Positions 14,923-23,459 of a stretch of 49,415 bases of DNA are shown piece after piece; position 1 is the first letter of the stretch; each line of letters starts with the position of its first letter. Under the pieces are notes generated by a model, which was given only the letters and a program-made list of their open reading frames with translations, was not told the DNA's origin and made no database searches. The stretch comes from Pseudomonadota bacterium (GTDB taxonomy: Bacteria; Pseudomonadota; Gammaproteobacteria; Burkholderiales; Burkholderiaceae_C). The DNA is taken from contig JAEZWW010000079.1 of the NCBI GenBank assembly GCA_023442945.1, positions 1-49,415 on the forward strand, written 5' to 3'. Position numbers and translations under genes: made by a program.

Positions 14923-15384
14923 TCAAGACGGCTTGGCCACCATCAGCCAGAACACCACCAGCATCGCCACAAACGCGGGGTAGCCCAGCGCTTCCCACCA
15001 GCGCGCGCAACGCGCGTACGCGGGGGGCAGCGGCGTCTGCGTGCGCAGCGCGTGCGCGGCCATGCGGGCCATGCGGATTTGCAGCATCACCACCGGCAGC
15101 CACAGCGCGCCGGTCAGCACGTACAGGCCCAGCGTCCACGCCAGCCAGGGCGTGGTCAGAGGCCAACCGGCCAGGTGCGCCATGGCGATGCCCGTCAGCG
15201 GCTGGACCACGACCGCGGGTGTGGTGAACCAGGTGTCGGCCCGCACCACCAGGCGCGCCACGCCGGCCTGCAGCGCGACCTGGCCGCTGCGGTTGGCAAA
15301 GAACAGGTAGAAGGCCGTGCCAAAGCCGGTGCCGACCAGCACCACGCTGGACAGGATGTGCACGTATTTCAGCAGCAGGTACAT
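14923..15384 (-). CDS. DUF2269-type integral membrane protein
   Basis: A 153-residue inner-membrane protein with four hydrophobic segments. The pattern YVHILSSVVLVGTGFGTAFYL with FFANRSG and DTWFTTPAVVVQPLTG matches the DUF2269 family of small membrane proteins, whose function is unknown; the conserved His and Trp hint at a redox or haem context, which is only inference. It starts 9 bases after the DoxX-like gene and is the last gene of a three-gene operon. Confidence 0.82.
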   Translation of the reverse strand: MYLLLKYVHILSSVVLVGTGFGTAFYLFFANRSGQVALQAGVARLVVRADTWFTTPAVVVQPLTGIAMAHLAGWPLTTPWLAWTLGLYVLTGALWLPVVMLQIRMARMAAHALRTQTPLPPAYARCARWWEALGYPAFVAMLVVFWLMVAKPS

Positions 15385-15393
15385 GGCGGGGCT

Positions 15394-15804
15394 TTAGCGT
15401 GGAGCGGCCTCGTTGTCGTGCGGCGTGTCGCAGCGCCACAGCAGCCACAGGGCGGCCGCCAAAGGCAGGTTCTTGGCCAACGGGCCGAACGGGTGCAGCC
15501 ACCAGGCCGGGTTGACGCAGGTGGCGGCCACGGTCATCGCCGTCATGCCCACCAGCGCGATGGCGTACACGGCGCGGCCCGGGCGCCACAGCAGCGCCAG
15601 GCCAATCAGCAGGTCGACCGCGGCGCCGGCGTGGATCAGCGCGGGTTTGAGCGTCTGCCAGCGCGCCGGCAGCCCGTCCAGCAGCGCGATGCTGATGTCG
15701 TCGGCATTCAGCCACGACACCGCGGCGGTCCACAACCACAGGGCGGCCAGGCTCCAGCGCAGGGTGCGCAGCGGCAGGGCTGGCGGTGCGGCGGGCAGGC
15801 TCAT
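15394..15804 (-). CDS. DoxX-like small membrane protein
   Basis: A 136-residue protein with about four membrane segments, including LRWSLAALWLWTAAVSWL, LIHAGAAVDLLIGLALLWRP and YAIALVGMTAMTVAATCV. The pattern resembles DoxX-like proteins, often found beside dehydrogenases. Its ATG overlaps the stop codon of the upstream saccharopine-dehydrogenase-like gene by ATGA, and the two probably act together in a membrane-linked oxidation, which is inferred from position only. Confidence 0.75.
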   Translation of the reverse strand: MSLPAAPPALPLRTLRWSLAALWLWTAAVSWLNADDISIALLDGLPARWQTLKPALIHAGAAVDLLIGLALLWRPGRAVYAIALVGMTAMTVAATCVNPAWWLHPFGPLAKNLPLAAALWLLWRCDTPHDNEAAPR

Positions 15805-16901
15805 GCGCAGTCCGTCACCATGCCCCAGCGGGCGAACTCCGGCTGGAATTCATCCAGGCGCAGCAGGCCGGTGGCGGTGTGCGCGCCCACCGGTGGCCCG
15901 TCGCCGCGCGCCAGGCGCCGCGCCAGCAGGATCGCCGCCATGCACGGGATTTCGGGGCCGTGGTCGTCGTCGGCGGCGATGTCCCAGCGCGCCGACCCGG
16001 GCGCGCCGTTGGCCCCCACGCCCGTCACCTTGACCACCATGCCGCCCAGGGCCGTGCCCATCCAGTCGGTCAGCGGCGCGGTCTTGTGCAACAGCTGCGC
16101 CAGCCGCTCGGGCCGGCGCAGCCAGCCGTGTTGGCGCGCCCAGGCCAGGCCGGCGAAGGTCGTTTGCGACAAGGGCACTTCCAGCGCGGCGCGGAACATG
16201 ACGCGGTCGGTCACGCCAAAGTGCGCGGGCAGCAATTCCAGGTCAGGGATGTCGCACAAGGCGCCGCGCCGCGGCCGCATGCGCGCAAAGTCCACTGGCG
16301 CTGGCGCGGCCCAGCCGATTTGCGTTTGCCACCGGCCTTGCTGCCAGACCTGGATCGGCGCGCCGCAGTAGCTCAGCACGCCGGCCATGGTGGCGACGCC
16401 GCGCGGCGCCGATTGGGCCGGCGCGATGCAGATGTCGATGGTGTGCACCTCGCGCCAGCCGGCGGTCAGCGCGGCGACCACGGCCGACGACAGCGCCGGC
16501 ACGGTGCTGGCCCCGCTGACGGCGCTGCGGCCGGCGCGGACAAACGCGTCATGCAGCGCAGCGGGAAAGTCGCAGACAAAGCGCCGGCCATCGGCCAGGT
16601 CGATGTAATGCACGCGGGCTTGCGCGCAGGCCTGGGCCACGTCGTAACCCTGCGCCTGGAAGGGGCCGGCGGTGTGGATGAGCAAATCAACCCGCGCCTC
16701 GCGCAACTGCGTGGCCAGCGTGGGCAGGCTGGCGTCGAGCGCCAGCGCCTCGGCCTGCGGGCCCACCTGCGCCGCCAAGGCTTGAGCGCGCTGCGCATCG
16801 CGCCCGGCGACGACCACGGTTTGGACGTTGTCGGCTGCCAGCGCGCGCACGATGCGCGCGCCAAAGTTGCCGTAACCGCCAAGGACGAGGGTGCGGAACA
16901 T
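15801..16901 (-). CDS. saccharopine-dehydrogenase-like NAD(P)-dependent oxidoreductase
   Basis: A 366-residue Rossmann-fold protein. The nucleotide-binding motif GGYGNFGARIVRAL is at the N-terminus (VLGGYGNFG), followed by VVVAGRDAQRAQAL and LLIHTAGPFQAQGYDVAQAC, as in the saccharopine dehydrogenase/trans-acting enoyl reductase superfamily. The start at 16901 matches the family's usual N-terminus (MFRTLVLGGYG); an upstream extension into queA is rejected. In Burkholderiales such genes are often paired with DoxX-like and DUF2269 membrane proteins, as here. The substrate is unknown. Confidence 0.85.
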   Translation of the reverse strand: MFRTLVLGGYGNFGARIVRALAADNVQTVVVAGRDAQRAQALAAQVGPQAEALALDASLPTLATQLREARVDLLIHTAGPFQAQGYDVAQACAQARVHYIDLADGRRFVCDFPAALHDAFVRAGRSAVSGASTVPALSSAVVAALTAGWREVHTIDICIAPAQSAPRGVATMAGVLSYCGAPIQVWQQGRWQTQIGWAAPAPVDFARMRPRRGALCDIPDLELLPAHFGVTDRVMFRAALEVPLSQTTFAGLAWARQHGWLRRPERLAQLLHKTAPLTDWMGTALGGMVVKVTGVGANGAPGSARWDIAADDDHGPEIPCMAAILLARRLARGDGPPVGAHTATGLLRLDEFQPEFARWGMVTDCA

Positions 16902-16933
16902 AGTGGGTGTTGTCGCGTTGTCGAGGCGTTCGC

Positions 16934-17983
16934 TTAGCTTGCCCGCACCAGCCACATCGCGTCGCCGTAGCTGAAAAAGCGGTAGCGCTGGGCGATGGCG
17001 TGGCGGTACAGCGCCATGACGTGCTCGTAGCCGGCGAAGGCGCTGACCAGCATCATCAGCGTGCTGCGCGGCAGGTGGAAGTTGGTGATCAGCGCGTCCA
17101 CCACCCTCCATTCGTAGCCGGGCGTGATGAAGATGCCGGTGTCGCCGCTGGCCTCGCCGCTGTTGGCCCAGCTTTCCAGCGTGCGCACGCTGGTGGTGCC
17201 CACGGCGACTACGCGACCGCCGCGCGCGCGGCAGTCGGCAATGGCTTGTTGCGTCGCGGCGGGCACGTGGTAGCGCTCGCGGTGCATCACGTGGTCGGCG
17301 ATGTTGTCGCTCTTGACCGGCTGGAAGGTGCCGGCGCCGACGTGCAGGGTGACGGCCGCGCGCTGCACACCTGCGGCCTCCAGCGCCGCCAGCACCGCGG
17401 CGTCAAAGTGCAGCGCGGCAGTGGGCGCGGCGACGGCGCCGGGGTGCTTGGCGAAGACGGTCTGGTAGCGCTCGGCGTCTTCGGCCGCATCGGGGTCGGC
17501 CGTGTGGGCCTGGTCGCGCTCGATGTAGGGCGGCAGCGGCATGTGGCCGTGCGCGGCCATCAGGTCGTAAGCGTCCTGCGACAGGCGCAGGTGGAACAGC
17601 GGGCCTTGCGCGTCGGGCCAGCGGCCCAGCAGCTCGGCCGTTGCGCCGCCGGCCAGGTGCAGTTGGCTGCCGGGCAGGGGCTTCTTGCTGACCTTCATGT
17701 GCGCGGCCACGGTGCCGTCGGGCAGCACGCGCTCGATCAGCAGTTCCAGCTTGCCGCCGGTGGCTTTCTCGCCAAAGAGGCGCGCCTTGACGACTTGCGT
17801 GTCGTTGAAGACCAGGAGATCGCCGGCACGCATCAACGTGGGCAGCTCACGGAAGATGCGGTCCACCGGCTGCGGGCCACTGCCGTCCAGCAGGCGCGAC
17901 GCGCTGCGCTCGGCAGCGGGGTGTTGGGCGATGAGCTCGGGCGGCAGAGCGAAGTCGAAGTCGCTCGTGGTGAAGTGGCGCAT
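16934..17983 (-). CDS. queA: S-adenosylmethionine:tRNA ribosyltransferase-isomerase
   Basis: Transfers and isomerises the ribose of S-adenosylmethionine onto preQ1-34 of tRNA to give epoxyqueuosine, the step after tgt (2.9 kb). The 349-residue length is normal. Visible signatures are FDFALPPELIAQHPAAER, LLVFNDTQVVKARLFG, GHMPLPPYIERD, RYQTVFAKHPGAVAAPTA and VGAGTFQPVKSDNI. The ATG at 17983 gives the standard N-terminus. It is divergent from recG with only 62 bases between the starts. Confidence 0.97.
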   Translation of the reverse strand: MRHFTTSDFDFALPPELIAQHPAAERSASRLLDGSGPQPVDRIFRELPTLMRAGDLLVFNDTQVVKARLFGEKATGGKLELLIERVLPDGTVAAHMKVSKKPLPGSQLHLAGGATAELLGRWPDAQGPLFHLRLSQDAYDLMAAHGHMPLPPYIERDQAHTADPDAAEDAERYQTVFAKHPGAVAAPTAALHFDAAVLAALEAAGVQRAAVTLHVGAGTFQPVKSDNIADHVMHRERYHVPAATQQAIADCRARGGRVVAVGTTSVRTLESWANSGEASGDTGIFITPGYEWRVVDALITNFHLPRSTLMMLVSAFAGYEHVMALYRHAIAQRYRFFSYGDAMWLVRAS

Positions 17984-18045
17984 GGTGCTTGAGGGCCGGA
18001 CGGGCCCGTGCCAAGAAGGCGTGGCGGCGAAGGCAGAATTGTCCC

Positions 18046-20208
18046 ATGCCCACACCGGCCAAGCCCGCCCCCGACAAGCTCAGCATCCCGCAAAAAGCGC
18101 TGCGCAAGCTGGGCTTGGTGCGCCCGATCGACCTGGCGCTGCACCTGCCGCTGCGCTACGAGGACGAGACGCGCGTGGTGCGCCTGGCCGATGCGCGCGA
18201 TGGCGACACGGTGCAGATCGAAGGCGAGGTGACGCAGCAGGAGGTGAGCTTCCGCCCGCGCCGGCAGCTGCTGGTCAGCGTCAACGACGGCAGCGACAGC
18301 TGCGTGCTGCGCTTTTTCAACTTCTACCCCTCGCAGCAAAAGCAGATGGCGGTGGGCGCGCGCATCCGCGCCCGTGGCGAATTGCGCGGCGGCTTTGGTG
18401 GCCTGACGATGATGCACCCCACGGTGCGCGTGGCGGGCGGCGAACTGCCCGACGCGCTGACGCCGGTGTACCCCACCGTGGCGGGTTTGCCGCAGCCTTA
18501 TCTGCGCAAAGCGGTGGCGGCGGGCCTGGCGCAGGCCGACTTGACGGCCACTGTGCCCTTGGCAATTCTTGATGAAATCGGCGGCCCGCCGGTATGGGAA
18601 TTGCGCAAAGCGCTATCTTTTCTGCACCACCCGGCGCCCGACGTGGCCTTGGTGCAGCTGGAAGACCACACGCACCCGGCCTGGCAGCGCCTGAAGGCCG
18701 AGGAGCTGTTGGCGCAGCAGCTGTCGCAGCTGCAGGCGCGGCGCGCGCGCCACCGTTTGCGCGCGCCGGTGCTGTCGGCCAAGGCGGGTGGTTTGCACGA
18801 CCGGCTGCTGGCCGCTTTGCCCTTTGGTTTGACGAGCGCCCAGCGCCGCGTGGGCAATGAAATCGCGCAAGACCTGGCGCGCACCCAGCCCATGCACCGG
18901 CTGCTGCAAGGTGACGTCGGCAGTGGCAAGACCGTGGTGGCCGCGCTGGCCGCGTGCATCGCCATCGACGCCGGCTGGCAATGCGCGCTGATGGCGCCAA
19001 CCGAGATCCTGGCGGAGCAGCATTTCGCCAAGCTGGTCGACTGGCTGGCGCCGCTGCTGGAGGCGCGCGGCCAATGCGTGGCCTGGCTGACGGGCAGCCA
19101 GAAGAAAAAGGCGCGCGGTGAGATGCTGGCGCTGATCGAAAGCGGGGAAGCCGCGCTGGTCATTGGCACGCACGCGGTCATCCAAGCGCAGGTGAAGTTC
19201 CGCCGCCTGGGTCTGGCGATCATCGACGAGCAGCACCGTTTCGGCGTGGAACAGAGGCTGGCGCTGCGCAACAAGCGGGCCGATGAAGGCGCCGCCGCCG
19301 GGCCGCCCCAAGGCGGCGCAGCCCCCGTGGGGGGCAGCGACCCGCGCAGCGGCGGAGCGTGGGGGCCCGTTTCTGAGCCGCACATGCTGATGATGAGCGC
19401 CACGCCCATCCCGCGCACGCTGGCCATGAGCTACTACGCCGACCTGGACGTGTCGACATTGGACGAGCTGCCGCCCGGGCGCACGCCGGTGGTCACCAAA
19501 CTGGTCAGCGAACAGCGCCGGGATGAGGTGATTGAACGCATCCGCGCCCAGGTCGCGCAGGGCCGGCAGGTGTACTGGGTCTGCCCGCTGATTGAAGAGA
19601 GCGAGGCGCTGGACCTGAGCAACGCCACCGAAACACACGCCGAGCTGTCGGCAGCGCTTCCTGAGGCGATGGTCGGCCTGCTGCATTCGCGCATGCCACC
19701 GGCCGAGAAGAAGGCGGTGATGTCACTGTTCAGCGCCGGTCAGATGGCGGTGCTGGTCAGCACCACCGTGATCGAAGTGGGCGTGGATGTGCCCAACGCC
19801 AGCCTGATGGTGATCGAACACGCCGAGCGCTTTGGCCTGAGCCAGCTGCACCAGCTGCGCGGGCGCGTGGGGCGTGGCGCGGCGGCGTCGGCCTGCGTGT
19901 TGATGTATTCGGCGCCCGAAGGCGGCCGCCTGGGCGAGACGGCGCGCGCCCGGCTGCGGGCGATGGCGGAGACGACCGACGGCTTTGAGATCGCCCGGCG
20001 CGATCTGGACATCCGCGGCCCGGGCGAGTTTTTGGGCGCGCGCCAAAGTGGCGCCGCGCTGCTGCGCTTTGCCGATTTGCAGGACGACGCGCCCCTGCTG
20101 GAATGGGCGCGCCAGGCCGCGCCGCGCCTGCTGGACGACTACCCCGATTTGGCGGCCCGGCATGTGGACCGCTGGCTGGGTTCAAAATCCGACTATCTGA
20201 AGGCATAA
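18046..20208 (+). CDS. recG: ATP-dependent DNA helicase RecG
   Basis: Branch-migration helicase that reverses stalled forks and processes recombination intermediates. It has the N-terminal wedge/OB domain (RYEDETRVVRLADA), Walker A GDVGSGKT (about 288-295), DEQH (about 394), MSATPIPRTLA, VSTTVIEVGVDVPNAS, and the C-terminal QLHQLRGRVGRG and RDLDIRGPGEFLG motifs. At 720 residues it is longer than the E. coli protein (693). The excess is a Gly/Pro-rich insert of about 34 residues (412-445) between LALRNK and PHMLMMSATPIP. Its DNA is a copy of repeat family 2 in reverse orientation. The insert lies on a loop between motif II and motif III where family members usually have only a few residues. 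The reading frame is intact. Confidence 0.96.
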   Translation: MPTPAKPAPDKLSIPQKALRKLGLVRPIDLALHLPLRYEDETRVVRLADARDGDTVQIEGEVTQQEVSFRPRRQLLVSVNDGSDSCVLRFFNFYPSQQKQMAVGARIRARGELRGGFGGLTMMHPTVRVAGGELPDALTPVYPTVAGLPQPYLRKAVAAGLAQADLTATVPLAILDEIGGPPVWELRKALSFLHHPAPDVALVQLEDHTHPAWQRLKAEELLAQQLSQLQARRARHRLRAPVLSAKAGGLHDRLLAALPFGLTSAQRRVGNEIAQDLARTQPMHRLLQGDVGSGKTVVAALAACIAIDAGWQCALMAPTEILAEQHFAKLVDWLAPLLEARGQCVAWLTGSQKKKARGEMLALIESGEAALVIGTHAVIQAQVKFRRLGLAIIDEQHRFGVEQRLALRNKRADEGAAAGPPQGGAAPVGGSDPRSGGAWGPVSEPHMLMMSATPIPRTLAMSYYADLDVSTLDELPPGRTPVVTKLVSEQRRDEVIERIRAQVAQGRQVYWVCPLIEESEALDLSNATETHAELSAALPEAMVGLLHSRMPPAEKKAVMSLFSAGQMAVLVSTTVIEVGVDVPNASLMVIEHAERFGLSQLHQLRGRVGRGAAASACVLMYSAPEGGRLGETARARLRAMAETTDGFEIARRDLDIRGPGEFLGARQSGAALLRFADLQDDAPLLEWARQAAPRLLDDYPDLAARHVDRWLGSKSDYLKA
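19291..19367 (-). repeat. dispersed repeat family 2, copy inside recG
   Basis: Read on the minus strand: GCCCCCACGCTCC, GCTGCGC, CGCTGCCCCCC, GGGGGC, then CGCCGCCTTGGGGCGGCCCG. The same order of blocks is found at 8753-8834. It encodes an in-frame Gly/Pro-rich insert in RecG. Confidence 0.75.
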
Positions 20209-20267
20209 GTGAAGGCGTCGGCCGCCCCGATTTGTCGGGGGCGGGCGCCGTGAGCGAAGATCTACCC

Positions 20268-20564
20268 ATGCTTGATCAATTTGTAAAAATGACGCAGCGC
20301 ATCATTGGCGAAGACGGCTTCGCCAATTACCTGCCGACGCTGCTGCTGCCGGCCAAGCGCGAAGTGCGTGTGCTGGACGACGTTGGCAGCAGCGACGAAC
20401 AGACCTTGCGCATCACCGACTGGCTGGCCGAGCAGGTGGAGCCGGAGGAGGATTTCCTGGTGGCGTTCAAGGTGGACGAGGCGAATTTCATGGTCGTCGG
20501 CCGCATTGACGGCCAGCCGTGTGAACGCCTGTGCGCCGTGGAGTCGCCCCAGGGCAAGGGCTAG
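20268..20564 (+). CDS. small conserved hypothetical protein
   Basis: A 98-residue acidic protein without signal or membrane segments (MLDQFVKMTQRIIGEDGF, then TLRITDWLAEQVEPEEDFL and VDEANFMVVGRIDG). Coding bias and the short gap to oxyR (15 bases) support it. A GTG at 20250 in the same frame would add six residues; neither start has a strong ribosome binding site. I do not recognise a characterised family. It lies between recG and oxyR and may be co-transcribed with both. Confidence 0.68.
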   Translation: MLDQFVKMTQRIIGEDGFANYLPTLLLPAKREVRVLDDVGSSDEQTLRITDWLAEQVEPEEDFLVAFKVDEANFMVVGRIDGQPCERLCAVESPQGKG

Positions 20565-20579
20565 GCAAGGGCTCAGCTG

Positions 20580-21563
20580 ATGACCTTGACCGAACTCAAG
20601 TACATCGTCGCCGTCGCCCGCGAAAAGCACTTCGGCAAGGCGGCCGAGGCCTGCTTCGTGTCGCAGCCGACGCTGTCGGTGGCGGTCAAGAAGCTGGAAG
20701 AAGAGCTGGACGTGAAGCTGTTCGAGCGCAGCGCGGGCGAGGTGACGGTGACGCCGCTGGGCGAGCAGATCGTGCGCCAGGCGCAAAGCGTGCTGGAGCA
20801 GGCGGCCGAGATCAAGGAGATCGCGCAGCGCGGCAAGGACCCGCTGGGCGGGCCGCTGCGCCTGGGCGTGATCTACACCATCGGCCCCTACCTGCTGCCC
20901 GACCTGGTGCGCCAGATCATCGAGCGCACTCCGCAGATGCCGCTGATGCTGCAGGAGAACTTCACCGTGCGCCTGCTGGAGATGCTGCGCATGGGCGAGA
21001 TCGACTGCGCCATCCTGGCCGAGCCCTTCCCGGACACGGGCTTGGCGATCGCGCCGCTGTACGACGAGCCCTTTGTCGCTGCCGTGCCGGCGGACCACGC
21101 GCTGGCGGCGCTGACCGCGGTGTCGAGTGAGCAGCTGAAGAACGAGACCATGCTGTTGCTGGGCACGGGCCATTGCTTTCGCGACCACGTGCTCGAGGTC
21201 TGCCCCGAATTCGCCCGCTACGCCAGCAACGCCGAGGGCATCCGCAAGAGCTTTGAAGGCTCGTCGCTGGAGACCATCAAACACATGGTCGCCGCTGGCA
21301 TGGGCGTGACCCTGGTGCCGCGCCTGTCGGTGCCGCCCGGCCAGTTGGAAGGCGAGGGCGGCGCCCGCCCGCCGACGCCGCACAGCGACGAGCAGTTTGT
21401 GCGCTACCTGCCGGTGCGTGACGGCGAGGGCCAGGGCGCGCCCCCCACGCGCCGCGTGGTGCTGGCTTGGCGCCGCAGCTTCACGCGCTACGAGGCGATC
21501 GCCGCCCTGCGCAACGCGGTCTACGCGTGCGAACTGCCGGGCGTTACGCGCCTCAGCGAGTGA
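20580..21563 (+). CDS. oxyR: hydrogen-peroxide-responsive regulator OxyR
   Basis: A 327-residue LysR regulator whose disulfide switch controls peroxide defence genes. The N-terminal helix-turn-helix is in HFGKAAEACFVSQPTLSVAV. The redox cysteines fall exactly at C199 and C208 in LGTGHCFRDHVLEVCPEF, the same numbers as in E. coli OxyR. A stretch of about 20 extra residues near 265-290 (QLEGEGGARPPTPHSDEQ) is somewhat longer than usual. The start ATG at 20580 gives the normal N-terminus MTLTELKYIVAVA. No catalase or peroxiredoxin gene is adjacent. Confidence 0.96.
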   Translation: MTLTELKYIVAVAREKHFGKAAEACFVSQPTLSVAVKKLEEELDVKLFERSAGEVTVTPLGEQIVRQAQSVLEQAAEIKEIAQRGKDPLGGPLRLGVIYTIGPYLLPDLVRQIIERTPQMPLMLQENFTVRLLEMLRMGEIDCAILAEPFPDTGLAIAPLYDEPFVAAVPADHALAALTAVSSEQLKNETMLLLGTGHCFRDHVLEVCPEFARYASNAEGIRKSFEGSSLETIKHMVAAGMGVTLVPRLSVPPGQLEGEGGARPPTPHSDEQFVRYLPVRDGEGQGAPPTRRVVLAWRRSFTRYEAIAALRNAVYACELPGVTRLSE

Positions 21564-22459
21564 ACCGGCCCACCCTGTCACGCAAGGCCGCGGACGGCGC
21601 GCTGGGCATCGCCCTGGTGGCCGCTACCGCAGCGGCGCATGCCGCCGATGAGGCCGGTGCCGCGCGTGCGGCGGACGCAGGGCTGTCGTCGCTGGCCCAG
21701 ACCTTGCACGAATCGCTGAACCCTTTCGCGCCCTGGGCGCTGGTCCTGCTGATGGCGCTGGGCGTGGGCTTCGCCTGGCGCGTGCGACGGCCGGCGCCGG
21801 GCCGCGTGCATGTGTGCGCCGCGGGCAGCGGCTGGCTCTGGCTGGCGGGGGCGCTGGCCTTGCTGGCCGCCGGGCTGACGTGGATGGTGGCCATGGGCGA
21901 TCACCCGGCCGTACTGGCGGGGGACCAACAGGGCGCGGCCTGGGGCGCGGCGATGCGCGCCCGCGGTTGGGGCACGGCGGCGGCGCGGCTGGGTGAGCCG
22001 ACCAGTGGCCCGCCGATGATCGCCTTCGTCCTGTCGGTTGCGCTGGTGCTGACCTTGCGCGGCCGGGGCACGCTGGCGTGGGGCTGGTTGCTGGCGACCA
22101 GTCTGAACAGCCAGTGGGTCCAGGTGCTCAAGCACGTGATGGCCCGCCCCAGGCCCAGCACGGTGGGCGACACGGTGGTGGCCGGGTTCAGCTTTCCCAG
22201 CGGGCATTCGGCGGGCGCAATGATGGTGTTTGGCCTGCTGGCCTGGCTGTTGTGCCGTCGCGGCGCGCCGGCGGTGCAGGGTTTGGGCGCCCTGGTCGCG
22301 GCGGCCGTCATCGTCTGCGTGGGCGCCAGCCGCGTGGTGCTGGGCGTGCACTACCTGAGCGATGTGGTCGGGGGCTTTCTGTGGGCGGGCGCGTGGCTGG
22401 CCTGCGCGGTGTTCACGTTGCAGCCGGTCGCCGGCCGGGTGCCGCGTCTGTACCGCTGA
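21560..22459 (+). CDS. PAP2-family membrane phosphatase
   Basis: A 299-residue inner-membrane protein of the type 2 phosphatidic acid phosphatase family. The three motifs are present in order: KHVMARPRP, FSFPSGHSAG and SRVVLGVHYLSDVVGG, with membrane helices between them. Likely substrates are undecaprenyl pyrophosphate or lipid phosphates on the periplasmic face; the sequence does not say which. The start is a GTG that overlaps the oxyR stop (GTGA), giving an N-terminal signal-like segment. Confidence 0.88.
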   Translation: MNRPTLSRKAADGALGIALVAATAAAHAADEAGAARAADAGLSSLAQTLHESLNPFAPWALVLLMALGVGFAWRVRRPAPGRVHVCAAGSGWLWLAGALALLAAGLTWMVAMGDHPAVLAGDQQGAAWGAAMRARGWGTAAARLGEPTSGPPMIAFVLSVALVLTLRGRGTLAWGWLLATSLNSQWVQVLKHVMARPRPSTVGDTVVAGFSFPSGHSAGAMMVFGLLAWLLCRRGAPAVQGLGALVAAAVIVCVGASRVVLGVHYLSDVVGGFLWAGAWLACAVFTLQPVAGRVPRLYR

Positions 22460-22464
22460 TCAGG

Positions 22465-22521
22465 GCGAAATGTACCTCCGGCCCTACAACCGCCTGCGTG
22501 ATCAGCTATGATTTAGATAGT
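22465..22521 (+). repeat. dispersed repeat family 1, copy F
   Basis: Contains GGCCCTACAACCGCC, TGCGTGATCAGCTATG and the small terminal hairpin CTATGATTTAGATAG. The ubiA start codon follows at once, so this copy forms the entire 5' region of ubiA and leaves no normal ribosome binding site. Confidence 0.7.
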
Positions 22522-23436
22522 ATGAATGCGCCCACCCGTTCCGCACAGCAGGCCACCCACGGCGCCGCTGCGCCGCCCCAGCGCAGCAAGCTGTCGCTGT
22601 ACCTCGACCTGATCCGCTGGAACCGCCCGGCCGGCTGGCTGGTGCTGCTGTGGCCCACGCTGGGCGCGCTGTGGTTGGCGTCGGGCGGCTTTCCGGGCTG
22701 GCATTTGCTGCTGGTGTTCGTGGCCGGCACGGTGTTGATGCGCTCGGCTGGCTGCTGTATCAACGACGTGGCAGACCGCGATTACGACCGCCACGTCAAA
22801 CGCACCGCGCAGCGTCCCATCACCAGCGGCCAGGTCAGCGTGCGTGAAGCGCTGCTGCTGGGCGCGGTGTTGGCGCTGGTGGCGTTCGGCCTGGCGCTGA
22901 CGACCAACCTGGCGGTCGTGCTGTGGTCCGTTCCGGCGGTGCTGGTCACCATCGCTTACCCGTTCACCAAGCGGTTTTTTGCCATGCCGCAGGCGGTGCT
23001 GGGCGTGGCCTTCGGCTTCGGCATCCCGATGGCTTATGCCGCCGTGCTGGGCCACGTGCCGCTGCAGGCGCTGTGGCTGTTCCTCGGCAAGATCGCGTTG
23101 GTGCTGGCCTACGACACCGAATACGCCATGGTCGACCGCGACGACGACCTGAAGATCGGCATGCGCACCTCCGCCATCACGCTGGGCCGATTCGACGTTG
23201 CGGCGGTGATCGCGTTTTTCTCGGTCTATTGGCTGATCTGGCTGTGGGTCAGCGCCCCATCTGCGCAGTCAGCTATTTTTTATATAGCGTTCGGCATCGC
23301 CGCCGCGCAGATCGTCTGGCATTACACGCTGATCCGCAGGCGCACGCGCGAAGGCTGCTTCATCGCCTTCAGCAAAAGCCACTGGATCAGTTTCGCCGTG
23401 TTTTGCGGCATCGCGGCGGGGCTGGCCGCGCGCTGA
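22522..23436 (+). CDS. ubiA: 4-hydroxybenzoate octaprenyltransferase
   Basis: Membrane prenyltransferase that joins the polyprenyl tail to 4-hydroxybenzoate in ubiquinone synthesis. The 304-residue protein has about eight membrane helices and both Mg-diphosphate motifs: NDVADRDYDRHVKRTAQRP and DTEYAMVDRDDDLKIG. The ATG at 22522 follows a dispersed repeat directly and has no good Shine-Dalgarno sequence; a start further upstream in the same frame would lie within the repeat. A second, partial repeat encodes part of a late loop (SAPSAQSAIFYIAF, about residues 245-257). The reading frame is intact. Confidence 0.95.
   Translation: MNAPTRSAQQATHGAAAPPQRSKLSLYLDLIRWNRPAGWLVLLWPTLGALWLASGGFPGWHLLLVFVAGTVLMRSAGCCINDVADRDYDRHVKRTAQRPITSGQVSVREALLLGAVLALVAFGLALTTNLAVVLWSVPAVLVTIAYPFTKRFFAMPQAVLGVAFGFGIPMAYAAVLGHVPLQALWLFLGKIALVLAYDTEYAMVDRDDDLKIGMRTSAITLGRFDVAAVIAFFSVYWLIWLWVSAPSAQSAIFYIAFGIAAAQIVWHYTLIRRRTREGCFIAFSKSHWISFAVFCGIAAGLAAR
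23251..23289 (+). repeat. dispersed repeat family 1, partial copy I inside ubiA
   Basis: CATCTGCGCAGTCAGCTAT, followed by the hairpin GCTATTTTTTATATAGC, matches the right half of the family-1 unit. It is read in frame in ubiA in a weakly conserved loop. Confidence 0.6.
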
Positions 23437-23459
23437 ACCAGCGCAAGCCCGGCCGCGCC

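Noticed and set aside
18555..18625. Possible family-1 repeat in recG (GCGCAAAGCGCTATC)
   Set aside because: Only the right end vaguely fits, and the encoded segment (ALSFLHHP) is normal RecG sequence.
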